DNA of 64,000 nt from Azospirillum cavernae (GTDB lineage: Bacteria; Pseudomonadota; Alphaproteobacteria; Azospirillales; Azospirillaceae): positions 248,001 to 312,000 of the forward strand of contig NZ_QYUL01000002.1 in NCBI RefSeq assembly GCF_003590795.1, given 5' to 3'. Each line of letters starts with the position of its first letter. Position 1 is the stretch's first letter. The position numbers and the translations under genes were made by a program. The notes beneath the pieces were generated by a model that saw nothing but the letters and a program-made list of their open reading frames with translations, searched no databases and was not told where the DNA came from. Positions 1-9,942 of this stretch are shown piece after piece.

Positions 1-376
1 CGGCGGGGTTGAACTGGGAATGCCACGCGGTGAACAGCGTGCGCCCGGCCCGTTCGGCCTCGCCCGCCAGATCATGCAGCTCCGACACCGTGGCGGCGGG
101 GGGCTTTTCGATCAGCGCGTGCTTGCCCGCCCGCAGCGCCTCGACCGTCAGGCCGTGGCGGACGCCAGGCGGCGTGCAGATCGCCACCGCGTCCAGGTCC
201 GGCAGGGCCGCCAGCATCTCGGCCTGGCTGCGGAAGGTCGGCACGCCCGGCAGAGTGACGCCTTCCGGGCTGACCAGCGCGGCCAGATCGAAGCGCGCGG
301 TTTCGGCGATGGAGGGCAAATGCTGGTCGCGGGCGATCTTGCCCACGCCAACAAGGCCGAGGGTCGGGTTGCTCAT
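1..376 (-). CDS. Gfo/Idh/MocA-family sugar 1-dehydrogenase (L-arabinose/D-galactose type), 3' end missing
   Basis: Translating the minus strand from the ATG at 374-376 gives about 125 residues before the window edge, with no stop. It begins MSNPTLGLVGVGKIARDQHL, a Rossmann NAD(P)-binding start, and contains DAVAICTPPGVRHG and HALIEKPPAATVSEL, the conserved EKP strand of the Gfo/Idh/MocA family. As I recall it, Azospirillum brasilense L-arabinose 1-dehydrogenase has a very similar start (GKIARDQHLP, EKPPGATVSE). It should oxidise an aldose to its lactone. It lies 66 bp behind the ChvE-GguAB importer on the same strand, which fits oxidation of the imported arabinose, galactose or fucose. Substrate is inferred; family membership is firm. 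Confidence 0.8.
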   Translation of the reverse strand, partial: MSNPTLGLVGVGKIARDQHLPSIAETARFDLAALVSPEGVTLPGVPTFRSQAEMLAALPDLDAVAICTPPGVRHGLTVEALRAGKHALIEKPPAATVSELHDLAGEAERAGRTLFTAWHSQFNPA

Positions 377-413
377 GTGGCGTATCCTGGAAACGGCGCG
401 CGGGAATGGAACG

Positions 414-433
414 GGGCGGCGGCGAGGCCGCCC
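414..433 (-). other. Intercistronic stem-loop
   Basis: Arms GGGCGGC (414-420) and GCCGCCC (427-433) form a perfect 7-bp stem around a six-base loop in the 66-bp gap between the permease and the dehydrogenase. There is no T-run, so it is more likely an RNA-stability or partial-attenuation element than a terminator. Confidence 0.4.
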
Positions 434-442
434 GTCCCGCTT

Positions 443-1639
443 TTACGACTTGCTCTTGTTGTAGACGTCGAAGAACACGGCGGCGAGCAGCACCAGACCC
501 TTGATGACCTGCTGCCAATCAATGCCGATGCCGATGATCGACATGCCGTTGTTCATCACGCCCATGATGAAGGCGCCGATCACCGCGCCCGTCACCCGAC
601 CGACGCCGCCCGAGGCCGAGGCACCGCCGATGAAGCAGGCGGCGATGACGTCCAGCTCGAAGGAGACGCCCGCCTTGGGCGTGGCGGTGTTGAGACGCGC
701 GGCGAAGATCAAACCGGCCAGCGCCGCCAAAACGCCCATGTTCACAAAGGTGTAGAAGGTCAACCGACGGGTGTCGATGCCCGACAGCTTGGCCGCCTTC
801 TCGTTGCCGCCCAGCGCGTAGACGCGCCGCCCGATGGTGGTGTCGCGGGTGACGAAGGCGTAAAGGCCGATCAACACGACCATGATGATGAGGACGTTGG
901 GCAAGCCCTTGTAGGTCGCCAGCAGCGAGCCGATGTAGGCCATCGCCGCGAACAGGCCGAGATTCTTGACGATGAAGAGCGGCAACGGCTCCTGATCGAT
1001 GGCGAAGCGGTGGCGGCGGATTCGGGCGGCGACGTTCAGACCGATCATCGCCAGCGGGGTGACGACGCACAGCAGCAGCGTCGTCAGGTGATAGCCCTCC
1101 ATCCCGAAAACGTCGGGGATGAAGCCGGAGCTGAGGCGCTGGAACTCCACCGGGAAGGGACCGACCGACTGACCGGCCAACAGGGCGAGGCTCAGGCCCC
1201 GGAAGACCAGCATGCCCGCCAGCGTCACGATGAAGGACGGAATGCGGAAATAGGCCACCCAATAGCCTTGGGCCGCGCCAATCGCGCCGCCCGCCAGCAG
1301 ACAAATGATGGTGGTGGGGATGAAATGCAGATGGTACTGCACCATCAAGATGGCGGCGAGCGCGCCGATGAAGCCGACGATGGACCCCACCGACAAATCA
1401 ATGTGCCCGGCGACGATGACCAGCAGCATGCCCAGCGCCATGATGACGATGTAGCTGTTCTGAAGCACCAGGTTGGTCAGGTTCAGCGGGCGCAGCAGCG
1501 TGCCGTCGGTCATGTATTGGAAGAATGCGACGATGGCCAGCAGCGAAATCAGCATGCCGTAATCGCGCATGTGACTTTTGAAGAACTGCGCCATCGAGGC
1601 GTGCTTGGCCGGAGCCGGCAGGTTCACTTCTGCGCTCAT
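443..1639 (-). CDS. gguB: Sugar ABC transporter permease GguB/MmsB-type
   Basis: 398 residues, mostly hydrophobic, with the layout of the ribose/xylose (RbsC/XylH) permease family. The hallmark segments are [19 protein letters not shown] near residue 70 and the C-terminal [20 protein letters not shown] loop with INxG-like turns. About ten membrane segments can be drawn. The insertion at residues 205-240 ([17 protein letters not shown]) is typical of the multiple-monosaccharide subgroup (GguB, MmsB). It is the inner-membrane channel partner of GguA and ChvE. Its ATG overlaps the gguA stop by four bases, so the two subunits are translationally coupled. Family call is secure; the symbol rests on the gene order chvE-gguA-gguB. 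Confidence 0.93.
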   Translation of the reverse strand: MSAEVNLPAPAKHASMAQFFKSHMRDYGMLISLLAIVAFFQYMTDGTLLRPLNLTNLVLQNSYIVIMALGMLLVIVAGHIDLSVGSIVGFIGALAAILMVQYHLHFIPTTIICLLAGGAIGAAQGYWVAYFRIPSFIVTLAGMLVFRGLSLALLAGQSVGPFPVEFQRLSSGFIPDVFGMEGYHLTTLLLCVVTPLAMIGLNVAARIRRHRFAIDQEPLPLFIVKNLGLFAAMAYIGSLLATYKGLPNVLIIMVVLIGLYAFVTRDTTIGRRVYALGGNEKAAKLSGIDTRRLTFYTFVNMGVLAALAGLIFAARLNTATPKAGVSFELDVIAACFIGGASASGGVGRVTGAVIGAFIMGVMNNGMSIIGIGIDWQQVIKGLVLLAAVFFDVYNKSKS

Positions 1640-3201
1640 TGCAACTTCTCCCGAGACGGCGTGCTGGCGGAGGGTCTGCCCGTCGAGGACATGATCGCTC
1701 CCATGATCTTTTCCTGGCTGGCGTCGGAGGCGGGCATTTCGGCCACCATCGCGCCCTCGTTCATCACATAGATGCGGTCGGCGATGCCCAGCAGTTCGGG
1801 CATTTCCGACGAAATCAGGATGACGCCGCGCCCTTCGGCGACCAGTTGGTTGACGATGGTGTAGATTTCATACTTCGCGCCGACGTCGATGCCGCGCGTC
1901 GGCTCGTCCAGGATCAACACCTGCGGGTCAGAGAACAGCCATTTGCTGAGCACGACCTTTTGCTGGTTGCCGCCGGACAGGTTCACGGTTTCCTGAAACA
2001 CGCTGGAACAGCGGATGCGCAGGCGCCGCCGGTATTCGTTGGCGACCTCGATCTCGCGCTCGTGATGGATCACGCCCTTTTTCGAGACTCCGGTCAGATT
2101 GGCCAGCGAGACGTTGTGGCGGATGTCGTTGTCGAGCACGAGGCCGTAATGCTTGCGGTCTTCGGTGGCGTAGGCCAACCCGCTGTTCATCGCCCGGCGG
2201 ATGGTGGAAACGTCGATCTCCCGCCCATGCAGATAGGCCTTGCCGCTGATGTTCTGGCCATAGGCGCCGCCGAACAGGCTCATGGCGAATTCGGTGCGCC
2301 CGGCCCCCATCAACCCGGCGATGCCGACCACCTCGCCCCGGCGAACGCTGATGCTGACGTCCTTGACCATGCGGCGTCCGGCGTGGATCGGGTGATCGGC
2401 GTTCCAGCCCTTCACCTCGAACAGCAATTCGCCCGGCGTGGTGGTGCGTTTGGGGTAGCGGTCGGCGATCTCGCGCCCGACCATGCCCTTGATGATGCGT
2501 TCTTGACGAATCGGCGCTTCGTGGCAATCCAGCGTTTCCACGGTGGAGCCGTCGCGCAGGATGGTGACGCGGTCGGCGACCTTGGCGATTTCGTTCAGCT
2601 TGTGGGAAATCAGGATGGAGGCGATGCCCCGCGCCTTGAACTCCAGCAGCAGCGCCAGCAGGGCGTCGCTGTCGCTTTCGTTCAGGCTGGCGGTCGGCTC
2701 GTCGAGAATCAGGAGCTTGACCTCCTTCGACAGCGCCTTGGCGATTTCGACAAGCTGTTGCTTGCCGACGCCGATGTTGGTGACGAGGGTTTCCGGCGAA
2801 TCGGACAGGCCGACCATGCGCAGCAACTCGCGCGCCTTCACCGTGGCCGCCGACCAGTCGATGACGCCCTTTTTCGCCCGCTCGTTGCCGAGAAACAGAT
2901 TCTCGGTGATCGACAGCAGGGGAACCAGCGCCAGTTCCTGGTGAATGATGATGATGCCCAGCTTTTCGCTGTCGGTGATGCCGCGAAACGTCGCCTCTTG
3001 ATCCTGGAAGCGGATTTCGCCGCTGTAGGAGCCGTGCGGATAGACGCCGCTCAACACCTTCATCAGGGTGGATTTCCCGGCCCCGTTCTCGCCGATCAGA
3101 GCGTGGATTTCACCGGCGCGAACCGACAGGTTGACGTTGTCCAGAGCCTTCACGCCCGGAAACGTCTTGGTGATGCCGCGCATTTCGAGAAGTGGTTTCA
3201 T
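1636..3201 (-). CDS. gguA: Sugar ABC transporter ATP-binding protein GguA/MmsA-type
   Basis: 521 residues with two tandem ABC cassettes, as usual for sugar importers of the RbsA/XylG/MmsA group. Domain 1 has Walker [10 protein letters not shown] (about residue 39) and the aspartate box [11 protein letters not shown]. Domain 2 has the degenerate GLMGAGRTE in place of a Walker A, the signature [11 protein letters not shown] and [12 protein letters not shown]. It powers uptake through GguB. The gene follows chvE after a 97-bp gap containing a strong stem-loop and overlaps gguB by 4 bp. Nothing looks damaged. Confidence 0.95.
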   Translation of the reverse strand: MKPLLEMRGITKTFPGVKALDNVNLSVRAGEIHALIGENGAGKSTLMKVLSGVYPHGSYSGEIRFQDQEATFRGITDSEKLGIIIIHQELALVPLLSITENLFLGNERAKKGVIDWSAATVKARELLRMVGLSDSPETLVTNIGVGKQQLVEIAKALSKEVKLLILDEPTASLNESDSDALLALLLEFKARGIASILISHKLNEIAKVADRVTILRDGSTVETLDCHEAPIRQERIIKGMVGREIADRYPKRTTTPGELLFEVKGWNADHPIHAGRRMVKDVSISVRRGEVVGIAGLMGAGRTEFAMSLFGGAYGQNISGKAYLHGREIDVSTIRRAMNSGLAYATEDRKHYGLVLDNDIRHNVSLANLTGVSKKGVIHHEREIEVANEYRRRLRIRCSSVFQETVNLSGGNQQKVVLSKWLFSDPQVLILDEPTRGIDVGAKYEIYTIVNQLVAEGRGVILISSEMPELLGIADRIYVMNEGAMVAEMPASDASQEKIMGAIMSSTGRPSASTPSREKLQ

Positions 3202-3257
3202 CGGATGACCTTGATCCGGCGGGTCGTCAGCGACCCGGCGTTCACCAGCAGACCAGC

Positions 3258-3290
3258 GGCGGGGCCGCGTCGGAACGACGCGGCCCCGCC
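3258..3290 (-). other. Strong stem-loop between chvE and gguA
   Basis: A perfect 14-bp stem, GGCGGGGCCGCGTC (3258-3271) and GACGCGGCCCCGCC (3277-3290), with loop GGAAC, begins 9 bases after the chvE stop on the minus strand. It has no T-run. Hairpins in this place are known in binding-protein transporter operons, where they protect the upstream message so that more binding protein than membrane subunit is made. That role is inferred here. Confidence 0.65.
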
Positions 3291-3298
3291 CCCGTCAC

Positions 3299-4375
3299 TC
3301 AACGAATCTGGCTTTCCTTGTAATAGCCGCCGCCAACCAGAATGTCCTTCCAGTTGGACGCGTCCACGCTGACCGGCTTCAGCAGAAAGGCCGGGACGAC
3401 CTTCTTGCCGTTGTCGTAGGTCTTGGTGTCGTTGATCTGCGGCGTGCCGCCCGCCAGCAGGGCGTCGACCATGCCGACCGTGACCTTGGCCAGCTCACGG
3501 GTGTCCTTGTAGACGGTGGAGCGCTGCTCGCCCGCCAGGATCGACTTGACCGACTGGACTTCGGCGTCCTGGCCCGTCACCACCGGCATCGGCAGCGACG
3601 CCGAGCCATAGCCCACGCCCTTCAGCGAGGAGATGATGCCGATGCTCAGACCGTCATAGGGGGAGAGAACAGCGTCGACGCGGGCCTTGGTGTAGTAGGC
3701 GCTCAGCAGATTGTCCATGCGGGCCTGGGCCACGGCGCCGTCCCAACGCAGGGTGGCCACCTTGTCCATGCCCATCTGGCCGCTGCCGACCTTCAGCTTG
3801 CCGCTGTCGATGTAGGGCTGAAGCACCGACATGGCGCCGTTGTAGAAGAAGAAGGCGTTGTTGTCGTCGGCGGAGCCGCCGAACAGCTCGATGTTGAACG
3901 GACCCTTGCCCTCTTTCAGGCCCAGCGCCTTTTCGATGTAGGAGGCCTGGAGCACGCCGACCTGGAAATTGTCGAAGGTGGCGTAATAGCTGACGTCGGC
4001 CGACCCACGGATCAGACGGTCATAGGCGATGACCTTCACGCCCTTTTCCGCCGCCTTGTGCAGCACGTCGGTCAGCGTCGTGCCGTCGATCGCCGCGATC
4101 ACCAGAACCTTGGCGTTCTTCGTGACCATGTTCTCGATCTGGGCGAGCTGGTTGGGGATGTCGTCATCGGCGTATTGCAGATCGGTCTTGTAGCCCTTTT
4201 CCTGGGCGTATTTGACCATGTTGGCGCCGTCGTCGATCCAGCGGGCCGACGATTTGGTCGGCATCGAAATGCCGATGGTGCCCTTGTCCTGCGCCACCGC
4301 CGTGGTCGCGAAGGGGGCGGCCAGCGCGAACAGGCCAACGGCGACACCGGCCAGTGCGGACGTGAACGACTTCAT
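3299..4375 (-). CDS. chvE: Periplasmic sugar-binding protein ChvE-type
   Basis: 358 residues from the ATG at 4375, chosen because GGAGGAAG sits five bases upstream and a clean signal peptide follows ([20 protein letters not shown], cleaved near AVAQ-DK). The frame is open 26 codons further upstream, but that stretch is not signal-like. The mature part is a type I periplasmic-binding fold: [39 protein letters not shown] and [12 protein letters not shown] match ChvE/xylose-binding proteins. It delivers monosaccharides to GguAB. In plant-associated relatives ChvE also serves in sugar sensing and chemotaxis; no sensor kinase is present nearby, so only transport is supported here. Confidence 0.94.
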   Translation of the reverse strand: MKSFTSALAGVAVGLFALAAPFATTAVAQDKGTIGISMPTKSSARWIDDGANMVKYAQEKGYKTDLQYADDDIPNQLAQIENMVTKNAKVLVIAAIDGTTLTDVLHKAAEKGVKVIAYDRLIRGSADVSYYATFDNFQVGVLQASYIEKALGLKEGKGPFNIELFGGSADDNNAFFFYNGAMSVLQPYIDSGKLKVGSGQMGMDKVATLRWDGAVAQARMDNLLSAYYTKARVDAVLSPYDGLSIGIISSLKGVGYGSASLPMPVVTGQDAEVQSVKSILAGEQRSTVYKDTRELAKVTVGMVDALLAGGTPQINDTKTYDNGKKVVPAFLLKPVSVDASNWKDILVGGGYYKESQIR

Positions 4376-4457
4376 CAGTTTCTTCCTCCCAGTTGCTTGA
4401 CGCCGCCTCTCGCCGATGGAGAGGGGGGTGTGTTCCCATATCGAAACCGCCACGCCG

Positions 4458-4498
4458 GGCGCTCAATTGATCGTCAGACGGACTGTCCGTTGAGCGCC
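4458..4498. promoter_or_regulatory. Nested inverted repeats upstream of chvE (candidate operator)
   Basis: Outer arms GGCGCTCAA (4458-4466) and TTGAGCGCC (4490-4498) enclose part of an inner palindrome ACGGAC-T-GTCCGT (4478-4490). The structure is 83-123 bp upstream of the chvE start, where a regulator of the sugar operon would bind. No regulator gene is adjacent, so the factor is unknown. Confidence 0.45.
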
Positions 4499-4557
4499 GG
4501 ATTGTCGCCGTAGATTCGGTTTGTTTGAGATAACTGTCAAATGCGTATATTGCTTTT

Positions 4558-4581
4558 TTCGATATCTATTTTGATATCGAA
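4558..4581. promoter_or_regulatory. AT-rich palindrome upstream of chvE
   Basis: Perfect 9-bp arms TTCGATATC (4558-4566) and GATATCGAA (4573-4581) around TATTTT. It lies in an AT-rich patch about 190 bp before chvE that contrasts with the GC-rich surroundings. It could be a second regulator site or part of an upstream promoter; nothing in the window says which. Confidence 0.35.
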
Positions 4582-4711
4582 CAGACCGCAGAGGGGGACT
4601 GTCTCCGTCAAAGGGAAATCATCAGCGCCACGAACAAAATGAACGCTACCGGAGTTTCGGCAAGCCTTCCAGCCATTGATTTTTTCGCCGGATCCCACCG
4701 GGCCGGGCCGC

Positions 4712-4755
4712 AACGAAAAACGGCGGATGGTAAGGTCCATCCGCCGTTTTTCGTT
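4712..4755. terminator. Bidirectional rho-independent terminator
   Basis: A perfect 19-bp stem (4712-4730 and 4737-4755) with loop TAAGGT. Each arm carries a run of five A or T at its outer part (GAAAAACGG / CCGTTTTTC), so the hairpin ends in a U-tract in both directions. On the minus strand it would stop transcripts coming from the ETF-QO gene before the chvE promoter. Confidence 0.8.
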
Positions 4756-4798
4756 CGGTGTGATCGTTAAGAAGGGACGTCAAGGCTCAACCCGCGCG

Positions 4799-4905
4799 CC
4801 CCCTCCCCGACCCTCCCCCGCGTTGCGGGAGAGGGGGCCTGGAACTTTGGCGATTTGCAGCGGAGTTCCCTCTCCCGCGCCAGCGGGGGAGGGTTAGGGA
4901 GGGGG
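4799..4905. repeat. Dispersed intergenic palindromic repeat, copy 1
   Basis: Nested inverted repeat. The outer arms begin CCCCCTCCCCGACCCTC and are mirrored by GAGGGTTAGGGAGGGGG with a one-base change. The inner arms are GCGGGAGAGGG and CCCTCTCCCGC. The same structure recurs at 22764-22867 and in half form at 20969-21003, always between genes. Such families are common mobile or REP-like elements in alphaproteobacteria. Together with the two palindromes and the terminator it fills the 4376-4937 gap, where I see no gene. Confidence 0.8.
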
Positions 4906-4937
4906 CAAGACTCCGCAACCCACACGCAAGCTACTGC

Positions 4938-6584
4938 TTACATCCCGCCGGGGTAGTTCGGCCCGCCGCTGCCTTCCGGCACCACCCAGTTGATGTTTTG
5001 GGTCGGATCCTTGATGTCGCAGGTCTTGCAGTGCAGGCAGTTCTGCGCGTTGATCTGCAAGCGCGGGCTGGTTCCGTCCTCGTTGCGGACGATTTCATAG
5101 ACGCCCGCCGGGCAATAGCGGGTTTCCGGCGCGTCGTAGAGCGCCAGATTGACGCTGATCGGCACCAAGGAATCCTTCAGCGTCAGATGCGCCGGTTGGT
5201 TTTCCTCGTGGTTGGTGTTGGACAGATAGACCGACGACAGGCGGTCGAAGCTGATTTTCCCGTCCGGCTTGGGATAGGCGATCTTCGGCGCCTCGCTGGC
5301 GCGGACCAGCGACAGATTGTCGGCGTGGTGCTTGAGCGTCCAGGGGGCCTTGCCCTTGGTGACGGTCTCGAACCCGGCGTTGAGCAGGCCGAACCACAGG
5401 CCCTTCTGGAAGCCCGGACGGATGTTGCGCACCGCCTGGAGTTCCGGCCACACCCAGGACTCCTTCAGGCGCAGCGGGTATTCCGTCGCCTCGCGCGAGG
5501 TCGCGCCGCTGGTCAGATGCTCGAACACCGCTTCCGCCGCGACCATGCCCGACTTCATGGCGGTGTGGTTGCCCTTGATCTTCGGCACGTTCAGGAAGCC
5601 CGCCGCGTCGCCGATGATGACGCCGCCGGGGAAGGTCAGCTTCGGGATCGACTGGAAACCGCCCTCGCTGAGCGCGCGCGCGCCATAGGACAGGCGCCGC
5701 CCGCCCTCGAAGGTCGGGCGGATCGCCGGGTGGGTCTTGTAGCGCTGGAACTCTTCGAACGGGCTGAGATGCGGGTTGGCGTAATCCAGGCCGACGACGA
5801 AGCCGACCGACACCAGATTGCCTTCCATATGGTAGAGCCACGACCCGCCATAGGTCTTGGGATCCATCGGCCAGCCGATGGTGTGGACGATCAGGCCGGG
5901 CTTGGATTTGGCCGGGTCGATCTCCCACAATTCCTTGATGCCCAGGCCATAGGTCTGGTGGTCGCAATCGCGGCGCAGGTCGAACCGCTCGAACAACGTC
6001 TTGGTCAGCGAGCCACGACAGCCTTCGGCGAAGATGGTCTGCTTGGCGTGCAACTCCATGCCGGCTGTGTAGTTGCCGGTCTTTTCACCGTCCTTGCCGA
6101 TGCCCATGTCGCCGGTGGCCACGCCCTTGACGGCGCCATCCTCGTCATACAGCACTTCAGCGGCGGCGAAGCCGGGGTAAATCTCCACGCCCAGCTCTTC
6201 GGCTTGGGCGCCCATCCAACGGGCGAGGTTGCCGAGAGAGATGATGTAGTTGCCGTGATTGTTCATCTGCGGCGGGGCGACGGGCGACTTGAACGCCTTC
6301 GTCTCGGTCAGGAACAGGAAATGATCTTCCCGCGCCGGGGTGGTCAGCGGCGCGCCCTTCTCTTTCCAGTCGGGGATCAGTTCGGCCAGCGCGTGCGGCT
6401 CGAACACGGCGCCGGACAGCAGATGCGCGCCGACCTCCGAGCCTTTTTCGATGACGCAGACGCTGATGTCCTGCCCGGTTTCGGCGGCGCGCTGCCTCAG
6501 GCGGATCGCCGCGCTGAGACCGGCCGGCCCGGCGCCGACGATCAGGACATCATATTCCATGACTTCGCGCGGTTCGCGTTCCAT
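4938..6584 (-). CDS. etfD: Electron transfer flavoprotein-ubiquinone oxidoreductase
   Basis: 548 residues, the normal length for ETF-QO. It passes electrons from reduced ETF (fatty-acid and amino-acid dehydrogenases) to ubiquinone at the inner membrane. Visible features are the FAD dinucleotide fold [18 protein letters not shown] (residue 11 on), the second FAD motif [18 protein letters not shown], and a C-terminal 4Fe-4S site with cysteines in RYCPAGVYE and [13 protein letters not shown]. The start at 6584 is used; the ATG at 6560 (MEYDVLIVG) is also possible. No etfAB genes are adjacent. The gene stands alone, with a terminator downstream and a uracil-DNA glycosylase gene divergent upstream. 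Confidence 0.96.
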   Translation of the reverse strand: MEREPREVMEYDVLIVGAGPAGLSAAIRLRQRAAETGQDISVCVIEKGSEVGAHLLSGAVFEPHALAELIPDWKEKGAPLTTPAREDHFLFLTETKAFKSPVAPPQMNNHGNYIISLGNLARWMGAQAEELGVEIYPGFAAAEVLYDEDGAVKGVATGDMGIGKDGEKTGNYTAGMELHAKQTIFAEGCRGSLTKTLFERFDLRRDCDHQTYGLGIKELWEIDPAKSKPGLIVHTIGWPMDPKTYGGSWLYHMEGNLVSVGFVVGLDYANPHLSPFEEFQRYKTHPAIRPTFEGGRRLSYGARALSEGGFQSIPKLTFPGGVIIGDAAGFLNVPKIKGNHTAMKSGMVAAEAVFEHLTSGATSREATEYPLRLKESWVWPELQAVRNIRPGFQKGLWFGLLNAGFETVTKGKAPWTLKHHADNLSLVRASEAPKIAYPKPDGKISFDRLSSVYLSNTNHEENQPAHLTLKDSLVPISVNLALYDAPETRYCPAGVYEIVRNEDGTSPRLQINAQNCLHCKTCDIKDPTQNINWVVPEGSGGPNYPGGM

Positions 6585-6740
6585 GTCCTAAACTCCCCCA
6601 CCTTCTTGTTTTGGCGCTTGCGCTGTTCTCGTCTGTCCCCCCCGCCTCTCCTGCGGGTCGCTGCTTGTAGCACAGGATGCGGTGCAACCAAATCCGGCAA
6701 GGATCATGTAAGACCACACGATCTGTGGTAAGGTCAAACG

Positions 6741-7619
6741 ATGATTGACGTATGCGACATCCTCGACGCGCTGCGCTGGCACGCCGACATCGGCTGCGAC
6801 GAAGCCATCGGCGACACGCCAACCGATTGGGCCGCCTTGACGGCCCGCGCGCCCATGCGCCCGGCGACGCAAACGGGTTTCGCCCCGAACGGCGGCGCGA
6901 CTCGGGACGGCGGAACGCGGGCCGCGCCCGCGACCGGCATGCCCCGCCCGGCCCCGCGCCCGGCGGCGGCAATGGTCAGCGCCGACCAGCCGCTGGGGGC
7001 GAGCGAGGCCGGAATCAGCGCCCGCGCGCGCGCCGCCGAGGCGAAGACTCTGGCCGAACTGGAAGCCGCCTTGCGCGATTTCGACGGCTGCCCGCTGAAG
7101 GCCACGGCGATGAACACGGTCTTCGCCGACGGCGCCGACGACGCCCCGATCCTGCTGATCGGCGAAGCCCCCGGCGAGGACGAGGACCGGCAGGGCAAGC
7201 CCTTCGTCGGGGTCAGCGGCAAGCTGCTGGACCGCATGTTGGCGCAGGTCGGGCTGGACCGCAGCCATGTGCGCATCACCAACATCCTGCCCTGGCGCCC
7301 GCCCGGCAACCGCAGCCCGACCGCCGCCGAGGTCGCCGCCTGCCTGCCCTTTCTGGAGCGTCACGTCGCCTTGGTGAAGCCCAAGATCCTGGTGGCGCTG
7401 GGCGGCGTGTCGGCCAAGACCCTGCTGGACCGGCCCGACGGCATCACCCGCCTGCGCGGTCAATGGCGCGACTACCCGACGGCGGACGGCCCGCTGCCGC
7501 TTCTGCCGATGCTCCACCCCGCCTATCTGCTGCGCAACCCCATCGCCAAGCGCGAGGCGTGGCGCGACATGCTGGCCTTGCGGCAAAGAATCGACGAAGT
7601 CGGCATCACATTTCAGTAA
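6741..7619 (+). CDS. Uracil-DNA glycosylase, family-4-like with incomplete Fe-S ligands
   Basis: 292 residues. Roughly the first 100 are a variable, Ala/Pro-rich extension; the catalytic domain follows with [15 protein letters not shown] (motif A), [11 protein letters not shown] and HPAYLLRNP (motif B). It removes uracil from DNA in base-excision repair. Family-4 enzymes normally coordinate 4Fe-4S with four cysteines. Here the usual C-x2-C-x-L site reads FDGCPLK (first Cys lost) and the usual NVVKCRPPGNR reads [11 protein letters not shown] (third Cys lost); only GC and AACLPF keep cysteines. The cluster is therefore probably absent or altered. I recall that Bradyrhizobium has a described glycosylase of related type. 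Divergent from etfD. Confidence 0.9.
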   Translation: MIDVCDILDALRWHADIGCDEAIGDTPTDWAALTARAPMRPATQTGFAPNGGATRDGGTRAAPATGMPRPAPRPAAAMVSADQPLGASEAGISARARAAEAKTLAELEAALRDFDGCPLKATAMNTVFADGADDAPILLIGEAPGEDEDRQGKPFVGVSGKLLDRMLAQVGLDRSHVRITNILPWRPPGNRSPTAAEVAACLPFLERHVALVKPKILVALGGVSAKTLLDRPDGITRLRGQWRDYPTADGPLPLLPMLHPAYLLRNPIAKREAWRDMLALRQRIDEVGITFQ

Positions 7620-7832
7620 ATAAATATGAACCAAAACCAACACCGACAAATTGTTTCCAGGCTGATGGAGCAAACAGGCCGTTTTCACCGATGACGTCGC
7701 GTCCGGCCCATCTTCCGCACGATCTAATCCCATTGTCCAGATCCGCATAACCCGTTGGCCGCGCAGCCGATTACCCGACGGGGCGCAGGGCGCGTGAATC
7801 CTTTGCTTGCGGTTCGGTCCAAACTGGGTTAA

Positions 7833-9896
7833 TTGGATCGAATGCTCTGGAAATTGTGCAGTGCAGCATACAGGGCCGCGCACGCGGTCCGGCTGCGACG
7901 CAACCTTCTGGGCGTTCTGGGAACAACGGCGGTCGTCGCTGTGGTTCTCGCCGGATCGGGCGCTCCGCGCCCGGCTCGCGCCGCCCTTGTCATTCACGCC
8001 CCGGATGGGCAAACCGTCGTTCCGTCCGGCGCCGAGACCATGCCCGAACCGCTGCTTTTGGCCTCGGACCTAGAGGCGCGCGCCGTCCAACTGACGCAAG
8101 ACGACGCGGCCCGCTACGTCCGCGTTTTCACCTTGCAGGAACGCGCCGACTGGGACGCCGCCGACGCCGAAATGCAGGGGCTGAAGGACCGGCGGCTGCT
8201 CGGCTACGTTCTGCGCCAACGCTATCTGCACCCCGACCGCAAGGCCAACTTTGACGAGTTGGCGCTGTGGATGCAGAAATACGGCGATCTCGCCGGGGCC
8301 GAGCGCGTCCACAGCCTCGCCCAGCGCCGCCAGCCCTCGGGCGACCGCAGCCTGAAGCCGCCGCGCGGCGACGACGCGGTGCGGCTGAACGGCTCGCTGG
8401 AGCAGTTGGGCGGCCTGCGCACCGTGTCGGCCAAGGCCGAATCGTTGGCCGAGGAAACCGGCGCCGCCGACGGCCCGGACAGCGTCACCGTCGCCCCGCG
8501 CAGCCGCACCGTCACCCGCGCCCGCGCCGACCGCGCCGCCGTGGCGCGGGTGGAGGACCTGTTGCGGGCGGGCCGCGCCGGGGCGGCGCTGGCCCTGCTG
8601 GGGCAGGACGACTTCTCGCGCAATCTGGATTCGGTCCAGTATGACGACGCCCGCGCCCGCATCGCCGCCTCTCTCTATTACAATGGCGAAATCACCCAGG
8701 CCCTGGCGCTCGCCTCGGCCAGCGCCGCAAGGTCGGGCGACGCCCTGCCGGAAGCCCATTGGATCGCCGGGTTGGCCGCGTGGCGGCTGAAGCAGGTGGA
8801 CCGCGCCTCGCGCCATTTCGACGGCATGGCGGCGTCCGGACCGCGTTCGCCCTGGCTGGCCGCCGCCGCCGATTACTGGGCCGCCCGCGCCCACACCCGC
8901 CGGGGCCACGCCGCCGAGGCGTTGACCCACCTCGCCGCCGCCGCCCGTTACCCGCACACGTTTTACGGCCTGCTCGCCCGCCGGGCGTTGGGCGGGGTCG
9001 ATCAGGTGGAATGGCGGGCGCCCGAACTGACCGGGGTGCAGTTGGCATCTCTGGCCCGCAAACCGGCGGGCGCCCGCGCCATCGCCCTGCTGCAAACCGG
9101 CCAGCGCGATCTCGCCGAGTTGGAGTTGCAGCGCGTTCACCCGCAGGGCAACCCGCTGGTCGAACAGGCCCTTGTGAGTCTGGCCGACCGGGCCGGGCTG
9201 CCGACGCTGTCGCTGCGCCTGGGCAACGCGGTCGCCGGGCCGGATGGCTCGGCCTACGCCGCCGCGCTCTACCCGCTGCCCTATTGGAAGCCGCGCGACG
9301 GCTTCACCCTCGACCCCGCGCTGGTCTTCGCGGTGATGCGGCAGGAATCGCGCTTCGACACTCGGCTGGTCAGTTCCGCCGGGGCCACCGGGCTGATGCA
9401 GATCCTGCCCAGCACCGCCCAGCATGTGCAGGAGCGCAACCCCGACCTGACCAGCGCCGACGCCGACCGCGCCGCGCTTGTCGATCCCGCCCGCAACATG
9501 GAGCTGGGGCAGCGCTATCTGAACGAGCTGTTGGCGATGCCCGACGTCGGCGGCAACCTGTTCCTCGCCACCGCCGCCTACAACGCCGGGCCGGGCACGC
9601 TGTCGCGCTGGCGGCGCGAGATGAGCGACGTCGCCGACCCCCTGCTGTTCATCGAAAGCCTTCCCTTCGCCGAGACTCGCGACTATGTGGAGAAGGTGAT
9701 GGCGAATTACTGGATTTACCGTCTGCGGATGGGCCAGGAAAGCGCCTCGCTGGCTGCCGTCGCCGCTGGCAAATGGCCGGTCTACACCGCTCCGGCCTAT
9801 GCCGAGGGCGCTCCCGCCCCGGCGCAGGTCGCTTCGCGGCCCGCGCCGATGGTCGAACAGGTCGCCGAACAATCGTCGGGCAGCCCGATCCAGTGA
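7833..9896 (+). CDS. Soluble lytic murein transglycosylase (Slt family)
   Basis: 687 residues. An N-terminal signal/anchor (LLGVLGTTAVVAVVLAGSG) is followed by a long alpha-helical, Ala-rich superhelical domain. The C-terminal SLT domain begins around residue 490 and contains the catalytic glutamate in VMRQESRFDTRLVSSAGATG, then LMQILPSTA, and AAYNAGPG near residue 580. It cleaves peptidoglycan glycan strands in the periplasm, leaving 1,6-anhydroMurNAc ends. The frame opens at TTG 7833; ATG 7842 (MLWKLC) is an equally good start. The 213-bp gap before it (7620-7832) shows no gene. moaB follows 46 bp later on the same strand. Confidence 0.92.
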   Translation: MDRMLWKLCSAAYRAAHAVRLRRNLLGVLGTTAVVAVVLAGSGAPRPARAALVIHAPDGQTVVPSGAETMPEPLLLASDLEARAVQLTQDDAARYVRVFTLQERADWDAADAEMQGLKDRRLLGYVLRQRYLHPDRKANFDELALWMQKYGDLAGAERVHSLAQRRQPSGDRSLKPPRGDDAVRLNGSLEQLGGLRTVSAKAESLAEETGAADGPDSVTVAPRSRTVTRARADRAAVARVEDLLRAGRAGAALALLGQDDFSRNLDSVQYDDARARIAASLYYNGEITQALALASASAARSGDALPEAHWIAGLAAWRLKQVDRASRHFDGMAASGPRSPWLAAAADYWAARAHTRRGHAAEALTHLAAAARYPHTFYGLLARRALGGVDQVEWRAPELTGVQLASLARKPAGARAIALLQTGQRDLAELELQRVHPQGNPLVEQALVSLADRAGLPTLSLRLGNAVAGPDGSAYAAALYPLPYWKPRDGFTLDPALVFAVMRQESRFDTRLVSSAGATGLMQILPSTAQHVQERNPDLTSADADRAALVDPARNMELGQRYLNELLAMPDVGGNLFLATAAYNAGPGTLSRWRREMSDVADPLLFIESLPFAETRDYVEKVMANYWIYRLRMGQESASLAAVAAGKWPVYTAPAYAEGAPAPAQVASRPAPMVEQVAEQSSGSPIQ

Positions 9897-9942
9897 TGGA
9901 GCGGGTGGCCCGCTGGCCGCCCATCCCTTGATCGGAACCCGC

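Noticed and set aside
20..3372. Long plus-strand open frames opposite gguB and gguA
   Set aside because: Products are Arg/His/Gln-rich with no domain, a usual result of reading GC-rich genes on the opposite strand; the minus-strand transporter genes are certain.
4537..4740. 67-codon minus frame before chvE
   Set aside because: It runs through the bidirectional terminator and two palindromes and has no recognisable sequence.
4998..6731. 577-codon plus frame opposite ETF-QO
   Set aside because: Antisense shadow with compositional bias only.
6588..8012. 474-codon minus frame opposite the uracil-DNA glycosylase
   Set aside because: Glycosylase motifs are on the plus strand; the minus product is low complexity.
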